The position numbers and the translations under genes are program-made. A DNA stretch of 64,000 nt from Oscillospiraceae bacterium (GTDB lineage: Bacteria > Bacillota > Clostridia > Oscillospirales > Oscillospiraceae). The notes below the pieces were generated by a model. The model saw nothing but the letters and a program-made list of their open reading frames with translations. It was not told the origin of the DNA and did no database searches. Below are positions 58,981 through 64,000 of the stretch, piece after piece; position 1 is the first letter of the stretch; each line of letters begins with the position of its first letter. The stretch is taken from the NCBI GenBank assembly GCA_015068425.1, contig SVKK01000003.1, forward strand, positions 55,014 through 119,013. The letters run 5' to 3'.

Positions 58981-60426
58981 ATGTATTGCAAGTACTATCT
59001 TAAGTGGGAAGAACTCGGCAGCGAAAAGCACCTCCTCATCGAGGACTTCGGTGATGCCTTTGTATGCGAAGGCAGAGTGTTTTTCAGAGAAACAGTGGAG
59101 CACAGCATAAACACTTTGCCTGGTCAGTGCTGGGGAGATTACATCGATCTGCCCAAAGGATGTTTTCTTGACGGAGAATGGCTTAAGCGCCCTACCTCCC
59201 TCTGCATTGACGATGTTGGGCTCAGCTACATCGTTACGGAGATAATCTCCACCGAACCCCTTTCCATTAAAAGCGTCCGTCATCTTGGAGTTGATACCAG
59301 CGAAGAAAAAAGCAAGCCCCGATGCAGCACCGTAGCAGAGCTTATTGTTGAGCGCAAATATGATAAGCTCCGCGTCAGCGGCATTGCAACCGCGGCCCGC
59401 AATCTCCTTATTCCTGCTGAAATAAACGGTATGGCTGTGGGAAAGGTTGATCTCTCCAATGCTGACCTTGACATGGTCGAGACCCTCATTGTTTCCGAAG
59501 GCCTTGATGAAGTCTCCATTGATTTTTCCACCGCGAATCGACTCAGCCGTCTCGTTCTTCCCAAGGACATCCGCCTCACCCGCCCCCTGGACTACATAAG
59601 CGAAACCCCTTGGTTCAATGCACAGCCTCCAAAAAGTCTTTACATCGGTGACTGTTATTGCGGCACTCCCGGCGGAGGCAGCGGCAGCCTGCGCTGTCTT
59701 ATAATTCCCGAGGGCATTGCTTATGTTGCCGCCGGCGCTGATTTCCACAGCTACTGGCACAGCATCAAAATTCCCGACAGTGTCTGCCGCATCGGCCGTC
59801 TTGCCTTTGCCACAAACCATTGTCTCGAGGAGCTTTCTCTCGGCGAAGGGCTGAGCAGAATAGATGAAGGTGCCTTCTATCAGGCAGAAAGACTGAAGCA
59901 CCTCTATCTCCCCGACCGTCTCAAAAAGCTTGGCAGCGACTGCTTTAAGAAGGTCCCCCTCCTTGAAAGCGCGTCCGTGCCAAACGAAGAACTTTCCCAG
60001 CGCTTTTCTCCGCACAGCCTGACCATACGAGGTGAAGAAGAAAAGCATTTATCCAAGTCTCCCCCTATTATTTTCCCCCTTACAGACCTCATACGTGCCT
60101 ATCCTCAGGGAGCCGCCTTTTTCGTAAAGGGAAAAAGCTACAACAGTCTCTCCGATCTCACAGCATATCCTATTCCCGAGAAGCCCGGTTCATTTTTGGA
60201 TATTCATGGCCGTGAAATAATAAGCATAACCGTCGTTGACCGCTGCCGAAGAATCGGCGAGGGTGAATATGAGCGAGTGCAGCGCTGGTTTTACAAGGAA
60301 AACGGCAGCGTAAGCCAAATAGAGCGTGTCGGCGCAGACGGCACTATTCTCGTTCGCGAGGGCATTACCGCTCTTGATGTTCCCTATGTGATGAGAAACT
60401 TTGTGGGAGATATTTTCAAGGATTGA
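58981..60426 (+). CDS. Leucine-rich repeat protein (BspA/LRR_5-like), cytoplasmic
   Basis: This 481-residue protein has an N-terminal region (1-115) without family match, LRR_5/BspA-like repeats in the middle (about 140-345; LVLPKDIRLT, CLIIPEGIAYV, SIKIPDSVCRIGRLAFATN, ELSLGEGLSRIDEGAFYQAE, HLYLPDRLKKLGSDCFKKVP) and a C-terminal part of about 120 residues. There is no signal peptide or anchor, unlike surface BspA proteins, so it should act in the cytoplasm, probably in protein binding. ATG 58981 follows AAAGGAG; ATG 58960 overlaps the repeat array. It is divergent from the HTH-unknown-2H operon and probably controlled with it. Confidence 0.82.
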   Translation: MYCKYYLKWEELGSEKHLLIEDFGDAFVCEGRVFFRETVEHSINTLPGQCWGDYIDLPKGCFLDGEWLKRPTSLCIDDVGLSYIVTEIISTEPLSIKSVRHLGVDTSEEKSKPRCSTVAELIVERKYDKLRVSGIATAARNLLIPAEINGMAVGKVDLSNADLDMVETLIVSEGLDEVSIDFSTANRLSRLVLPKDIRLTRPLDYISETPWFNAQPPKSLYIGDCYCGTPGGGSGSLRCLIIPEGIAYVAAGADFHSYWHSIKIPDSVCRIGRLAFATNHCLEELSLGEGLSRIDEGAFYQAERLKHLYLPDRLKKLGSDCFKKVPLLESASVPNEELSQRFSPHSLTIRGEEEKHLSKSPPIIFPLTDLIRAYPQGAAFFVKGKSYNSLSDLTAYPIPEKPGSFLDIHGREIISITVVDRCRRIGEGEYERVQRWFYKENGSVSQIERVGADGTILVREGITALDVPYVMRNFVGDIFKD

Positions 60427-60454
60427 TGCGCTTGATCTTCTGCCTGTGTTCCGA

Positions 60455-60492
60455 AAAAACCACGGCAAGGCTATGGCCTTGCCGTGGTTTTT
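60455..60492. terminator. Bidirectional terminator after the LRR gene
   Basis: AAAAACCACGGCAAGGC and GCCTTGCCGTGGTTTTT form a perfect 17-bp stem with a 4-nt loop between convergent genes. Confidence 0.93.
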
Positions 60493-60502
60493 CCATCATT
60501 AT

Positions 60503-61354
60503 TTATTGCTTCAACATCCAGTTAAATACCTCTTCTGTATATGCTTTCTCCAGGACGCTCATATGGTCGCATCCCTCCAGCATAGTCACACTTGCATCGC
60601 CTCCGTGAGCGTTTATCTCTTCCGCGATGCGCTGCATTGCCGGATAATAATGACTTCCATCATGTCCAACGCTTCCTGAAAATCCCCATACCGGTACAGA
60701 GGCCATTTCCTCATAGTCCAAAGGATCATCGCATCCGCAGCTTATAGGAACAGCACAACTGAATACATACGGATAATGGCTTATCGCGTACCAGGTGCCG
60801 ATGGCGCCGCGGCTATGCCCTGTGAGCATTATTCTTTCTTTATCCGAAGCGCAGCTATCCGCAACATCTTCCACAAGATGAATCAGCGTTTCGGGTATTG
60901 TACCTTCCGTCCATGAACGCTGCCGTGTATTAGGCATTAGGACAACAAAGGGCAGTTCCTCGCCGTAAATACTTTCCAAATATACGTTTATTCCCCGCTG
61001 TTCAAGTCCGGAAGGATTTGCCGCATCTCCATCACCATGGAGATACACAAGAAGGGGCAAATTTTCTGTGGCATCTGGGGGCACAATCAGCCAGTAATCC
61101 AGGTAATCCCCGGTATGATCATCTTCAAAGCGCTCCAGAAACATACCTGCGGGTATATCAAGTGCTTTGGACGCTATATCCGGAGGCGGAGCTTCTTCAA
61201 TATTTTGGGAAGGGCTTTCAAGCGGTATTTCGATCGGCTCGGGTGATGCGGCAATGCTGTTTTCAAATTCAGCTTCCCCTGGCTCTTCCACCTTGGCAGC
61301 TGAACAACCGCAGAACAATGCGGCTGCCAATATAAAAGGCAATATTCTTCTCAT
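60503..61354 (-). CDS. Alpha/beta hydrolase lipoprotein (phospholipase/carboxylesterase-like)
   Basis: This 283-residue protein has a lipoprotein signal (AALFCGC, lipid Cys near 17), an acidic Pro-rich linker (to about 60) and an alpha/beta hydrolase domain. The nucleophile Ser is in MLTGHSRGAIGTWYA; the C-terminal His lies in LEGCDHMSVLEKAY and the oxyanion side in PLLVYLHGDGDAAN. It should be a surface esterase or peptidase-like hydrolase on exported substrates. I prefer ATG 61354 (GGGGG 7 bp upstream) to a TTG two codons earlier. It is downstream of the OhrR-like gene but a hairpin separates them. Confidence 0.85.
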   Translation of the reverse strand: MRRILPFILAAALFCGCSAAKVEEPGEAEFENSIAASPEPIEIPLESPSQNIEEAPPPDIASKALDIPAGMFLERFEDDHTGDYLDYWLIVPPDATENLPLLVYLHGDGDAANPSGLEQRGINVYLESIYGEELPFVVLMPNTRQRSWTEGTIPETLIHLVEDVADSCASDKERIMLTGHSRGAIGTWYAISHYPYVFSCAVPISCGCDDPLDYEEMASVPVWGFSGSVGHDGSHYYPAMQRIAEEINAHGGDASVTMLEGCDHMSVLEKAYTEEVFNWMLKQ

Positions 61355-61400
61355 AGGCAATCCCCCTTGCAGGCATTATATCATTGTATCATGTTATGAA

Positions 61401-61434
61401 ACAAGCCGCTTCCTTTCAAAAGGAAGCGGCTTGT
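61401..61434 (-). terminator. Terminator after the OhrR-like gene
   Basis: ACAAGCCGCTTCCTTT and AAAGGAAGCGGCTTGT form a perfect 16-bp stem with a 2-nt tight loop. The T run is short (TTGTTTCAT), so termination may be incomplete. Confidence 0.65.
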
Positions 61435-61445
61435 TGATATTCTCA

Positions 61446-61877
61446 TCACTTTGCTTTATCCAAAAGCTTGTAAAGCAAGCTATAAAGGGCGGCCGTTTCC
61501 TCCTGAGTGAGCTTTACATACGCCGCCATCTGCTCCGGTATATTAAGCGCAGCATCTTTGAGGTTCAGACCTTTCTCGCTGGGCTCAACTATGAGAACAC
61601 GCTCATCACTGCTGCAGCGGTAGCGCTTTACCAGACCTTTTGCCTCAAGACTCTTCAGCACAGGAGTCAGCGTTCCGGAATCCAGATGAAGCTTCCGTCC
61701 CAAATCCCGAACAGACACGCCCCCCTTCTCCCACATAACCAACATGGCTATATACTGAGTGTAGGTCAGGTCGATTTCTTCGAGATAGGGTCTGTACAGC
61801 TTCATCAGTTCTCGGGCTGCCGCATACAGCGGAAAACAAAGCTGATTTTCAATTTTCAAAACATCATAATTTTCCAC
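61446..61877 (-). CDS. OhrR-like MarR family regulator
   Basis: This 143-residue winged-helix repressor starts VENYDVLKIENQLCFPLYAA; the Cys in NQLCFPLY matches the peroxide-sensing Cys of OhrR. The wing and recognition region show GGVSVRDLGRKLHLDSGTLTPVLKSLEAKGLVKRYRCSSDER. In OhrR, oxidation of that Cys by organic peroxides relieves repression of ohr. No ohr gene is in the window, so its targets may be the adjoining genes or be elsewhere. I choose a GTG start at 61877, which follows GGGAG, over the ATG at 61946, which has no site. Confidence 0.88.
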   Translation of the reverse strand: MENYDVLKIENQLCFPLYAAARELMKLYRPYLEEIDLTYTQYIAMLVMWEKGGVSVRDLGRKLHLDSGTLTPVLKSLEAKGLVKRYRCSSDERVLIVEPSEKGLNLKDAALNIPEQMAAYVKLTQEETAALYSLLYKLLDKAK

Positions 61878-61970
61878 GGCTTTTCTCCCATCTGCGTTTT
61901 CTGTATGCTTGTGATTATATATCAGCAGAAGGGATACTGCAAGCAAATATGACTATTTTATTCTATTAAA

Positions 61971-62915
61971 TTAACGTTCTTTGACTTTTTTGTCCTGCTG
62001 TGCCAGTTTCAACTCCAAAACTATCGGGCAATGGTCGCTGGCGTAGACGCCACCGTGGTTCACCGAGAGCACATCATAATCGGCGATCTCAAAACCCGTC
62101 TTTGAAATCATAAAATAATCTATTCTTCTGCCGCCTTCAATTTCGCCCCAACGCTGAAAGGTTCCCCGTCTGTCTTCCTCCGGCAGAGAGCAGGCTGCGT
62201 CAAGAAAGTTTTCCGTTGCCGCCTTATAGGTTTCGCTGCCCTCTTCCGCATTAAAATCTCCCATAATTACTGAGGGATATCCTCCAAACTCGGCAATTTT
62301 ATCAAGCACAACATTTATTCCCTTTATTCTGGCCTCATCGCTGACATGGTCAAGATGGGTGTTGAAAATAACGAACCGCTCTCCGCTAAGCTTCTCGGCA
62401 AGAATAACATAGCTGCAAATGCGATAGCAGGCAGCTCCCCAATCCTTACTCATCTTTTCAGGAGTTTCTGATAGCCAGAAAGAGCCCTTATCCACCAACT
62501 CATAAAGCTCACTTCTGTAAAAAATGGGGCAGCCCTCAGAAAGCAGGCTTTTGTCTCTATATGTTATAACAGAGTCATATCCCTCGAGGCAATCTTCCAT
62601 ATACCCGTATTGCCATTTTGTGGCTTCCTGAAACCCAACTATATCAGGAGCCGCAGCGGCAATATCCTCAAGAATAAGGGAAGACCGATTAAACCAGCTT
62701 TTTTCTCCCAAATCCAAAGGAGTGAGACAGCGAAGATTGCAGCTCATTACTCTTATTTCACTACCGTTATCTGCAATTTTTATGCTGCGCTTTTCAGAAA
62801 TATGTCCCGGCAGATGCCAAAAGAAAATAACTAAAAACACCAAAATTGCAGATAGCAGCAATACCGCCGCAGCGAGAAGTATTTTCTTTATCCTTGAAGA
62901 GTTTTTCATGCTCAA
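61971..62915 (-). CDS. Endonuclease/exonuclease/phosphatase family protein, membrane anchored
   Basis: This 314-residue protein has one N-terminal membrane helix (about 10-32) and the EEP fold outside. Motifs are IRVMSCNLR, VGFQEATKWQYGY (metal Glu), IFNTHLDHVSDEARIKGI, VIMGDFNAEEGSETYK and the end His in YASDHCPIVLELKL. The family includes nucleases, sphingomyelinases and inositol phosphatases. An extracellular position favours scavenging of nucleic acid or lipid phosphate. Its start overlaps the stop of the arylamine N-acetyltransferase gene by 4 bp. The OhrR-like gene lies 93 bp downstream. Confidence 0.9.
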   Translation of the reverse strand: MSMKNSSRIKKILLAAAVLLLSAILVFLVIFFWHLPGHISEKRSIKIADNGSEIRVMSCNLRCLTPLDLGEKSWFNRSSLILEDIAAAAPDIVGFQEATKWQYGYMEDCLEGYDSVITYRDKSLLSEGCPIFYRSELYELVDKGSFWLSETPEKMSKDWGAACYRICSYVILAEKLSGERFVIFNTHLDHVSDEARIKGINVVLDKIAEFGGYPSVIMGDFNAEEGSETYKAATENFLDAACSLPEEDRRGTFQRWGEIEGGRRIDYFMISKTGFEIADYDVLSVNHGGVYASDHCPIVLELKLAQQDKKVKER

Positions 62916-63700
62916 TCCCCTATTTCTCTCAAAACAAGCCCTTCTTCCGATATTCCGAAATACTTCTCTAAGATGTCGGGAAGATCCTTTGTGTCTATAA
63001 ATTTTTCTATGCGTTCTTCTCCTCTGCGCATTTTGAATTCATGCTCTATTATTCCGGCGCTGCCGTCTCTCAGGCGGAGATTAACTCTTATCTGATTGCG
63101 GAAAGGAGATGTGGAAAGCTGGGATATGTAGTAGTTCATCGGAATCAGCTCAACAGCTGCTGCGGGAATATCCTTAAAACGGATCTCTTCCCTGCCGCTG
63201 AACTCATTTATAAGTTTTATATAAAATCCGTCCTTCTCGAGATGGAAGCCGAAACGACTCTCTCCCGAAAAGCTAAGTGCCCCAAAAGGTACGCTGCCCC
63301 CATAGCCCACATCGCATAGATATTTCTTCCCTTCAATAATGCATACAATTACGCAGTGGGCGGGCGGGTGTATTTCCTCTCTCCCTGCCATAACATTGGC
63401 TGCCACCATATAGGTCTCAAAACCAAGTTCACGCAGAAACGCGTTGAGAAGACTGTTTAGCTCAAAGCACCACCCTCCACGGCGGCGGGTGACTATTTTA
63501 TCAAAAAGCTTTTTTATCCCAAGCTCCGGACACTTTCCCATTGCCCAGCAATCTATGTTTTCAAAGGGAACATTTGTTAGATGAGAATATATTATGCGGT
63601 CAAGGCTTTCTCTATCGTTCTTCAGTTCCACGCCCCCAAGACCTATCCTCTCCATATATGCAGCAGCGTCCGGAATGCGTTCATAAAGTTCTTCGTACAT
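62912..63700 (-). CDS. Arylamine N-acetyltransferase
   Basis: This 262-residue protein matches the NAT family: catalytic Cys in RRRGGWCFELNSLLNAFL, His in HPPAHCVIVCIIEGKKYL and Asp in CDVGYGGSVPFGALSF. It moves acetyl groups from acetyl-CoA to aromatic amines or hydrazines, or makes aryl amides in secondary metabolism. ATG follows GAGGGATAAAT. The EEP gene is overlapped downstream, so the two are co-translated. No polyketide genes are nearby, so a detoxifying role is the simplest reading. Confidence 0.93.
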   Translation of the reverse strand: MYEELYERIPDAAAYMERIGLGGVELKNDRESLDRIIYSHLTNVPFENIDCWAMGKCPELGIKKLFDKIVTRRRGGWCFELNSLLNAFLRELGFETYMVAANVMAGREEIHPPAHCVIVCIIEGKKYLCDVGYGGSVPFGALSFSGESRFGFHLEKDGFYIKLINEFSGREEIRFKDIPAAAVELIPMNYYISQLSTSPFRNQIRVNLRLRDGSAGIIEHEFKMRRGEERIEKFIDTKDLPDILEKYFGISEEGLVLREIGD

Positions 63701-63738
63701 ATTTATCCCTCTTCATTATTTCTTTTGCCATTATTATA

Positions 63739-63767
63739 TTGACTGCGACCGTATTTGTATATAAAAT
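63739..63767 (+). promoter_or_regulatory. Promoter of the partial gene at the right edge
   Basis: TTGACT (63739-63744), 17 bp and TAAAAT (63762-63767), 55 bp before the ATG. Confidence 0.7.
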
Positions 63768-63822
63768 ATTTATGATTTTATTAATTTTTTTCGATATTTC
63801 AGTTTGAAAGGAGATGGACAGG

Positions 63823-64000
63823 ATGGCATATATCAGCGGCAGCAGAAGCTCCAAGGATGTTCAGCATACAAAACTTGATACCGCTACAGCCACAGAAGCC
63901 GCGGATTTCTTTGCCAGTACGAGCGGTATAAGCTGCACACTTAAGGATGCCAATGGCCTTTCCGTTTATGTGACCGGTCCCGATGTCTCCCCCTGTGCCG
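63823..64000 (+). CDS. Partial gene, possible PocR-like ligand-binding sensor
   Basis: An open frame starts at ATG 63823 after AAAGGAG and is still open at the window edge (59 codons). The translated part reads MAYISGSRSSKDVQHTKLDT and later FFASTSGISCTLKDANGLSV and VTGPDVSPCA. The GI-x-CTL-D-x-x-G pattern recalls PocR or GAF-like sensory domains that end in Cys-rich sites, but the protein is cut short and the call is tentative. A promoter lies at 63739. Confidence 0.55.
   Translation, partial: MAYISGSRSSKDVQHTKLDTATATEAADFFASTSGISCTLKDANGLSVYVTGPDVSPCA

Overview
The window looks like a chromosomal segment of an endospore-forming, Gram-positive Clostridia member, most likely in the Oscillospirales or Ruminococcaceae range. 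The evidence is intact spo0A and spoIVB, strong AGGAGG-type ribosome sites, many near-consensus sigma-A promoters with 17-bp spacers, U-tailed hairpin terminators between almost every transcription unit, and gut-type carbohydrate genes (GH2, permuted GH3, GPH symporter, AraC regulators). The species cannot be named from the sequence. I saw no rRNA, tRNA, CRISPR array, intact insertion sequence or prophage.

Layout. 0-6.2 kb: polysaccharide genes (undecaprenyl-phosphate sugar transferase, GT39-like membrane glycosyltransferase, GtrB-like GT2, GtrA) around spo0A; the GT39 gene carries a frameshift and the GT2 gene an in-frame TGA. 6.4-9.5 kb: a TRAP-TAXI transporter with a paired palindromic operator. 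9.7-13.4 kb: a sporulation-type M14 endopeptidase, spoIVB (with a terminator on its antisense strand), a CrtO-like acyltransferase and an LprI-like lipoprotein. 13.5-16.0 kb: an SGNH hydrolase plus MBOAT acyltransferase pair. 16-24.5 kb: small proteins, a coiled-coil/GNAT fusion, a CopZ-like metal-binding protein, a UroD/MtaA-like enzyme, an NhaC antiporter, a TVP38 protein and oligoendopeptidase F. 24.6-29.7 kb: GH2 plus GPH symporter with a divergent AraC regulator. 29.8-33.3 kb: MoxR-DUF58-membrane protein operon. 33.4-39.9 kb: CofE-like ligase, AraC and WYL regulators, DUF1847 and a domain-permuted GH3. 39.9-42.1 kb: a lone molybdopterin oxidoreductase.

42.3-53.2 kb is an envelope region. 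One operon encodes a serine hydrolase fusion, a phosphodiester glycosidase and an Lgt-like protein lacking canonical catalytic residues. An opposite-strand operon encodes a PIG-L deacetylase, an MBOAT acyltransferase and a DHHW protein. A third encodes a second phosphodiester glycosidase and an anchored protein. Together they suggest building and trimming of a modified surface polymer; this is inference.

53.2-56.1 kb encodes an ATP-grasp enzyme with two esterase-fold proteins. 56.2-60.4 kb holds a hairpin-bounded noncoding block, an operon of 2H phosphoesterase, unknown protein and HTH/coiled-coil protein, and a divergent leucine-rich-repeat gene whose promoter sits inside an 11-bp periodic repeat array. 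60.5-63.7 kb holds a lipoprotein hydrolase, an OhrR-like MarR regulator, an EEP-family phosphatase/nuclease and an arylamine N-acetyltransferase. The start of another gene runs off the right edge.

The best candidates for undescribed biology are the HTH/unknown/2H/LRR locus with its operator array, the serine hydrolase/phosphodiester glycosidase/Lgt-like operon, and the ATP-grasp/double-esterase cluster.
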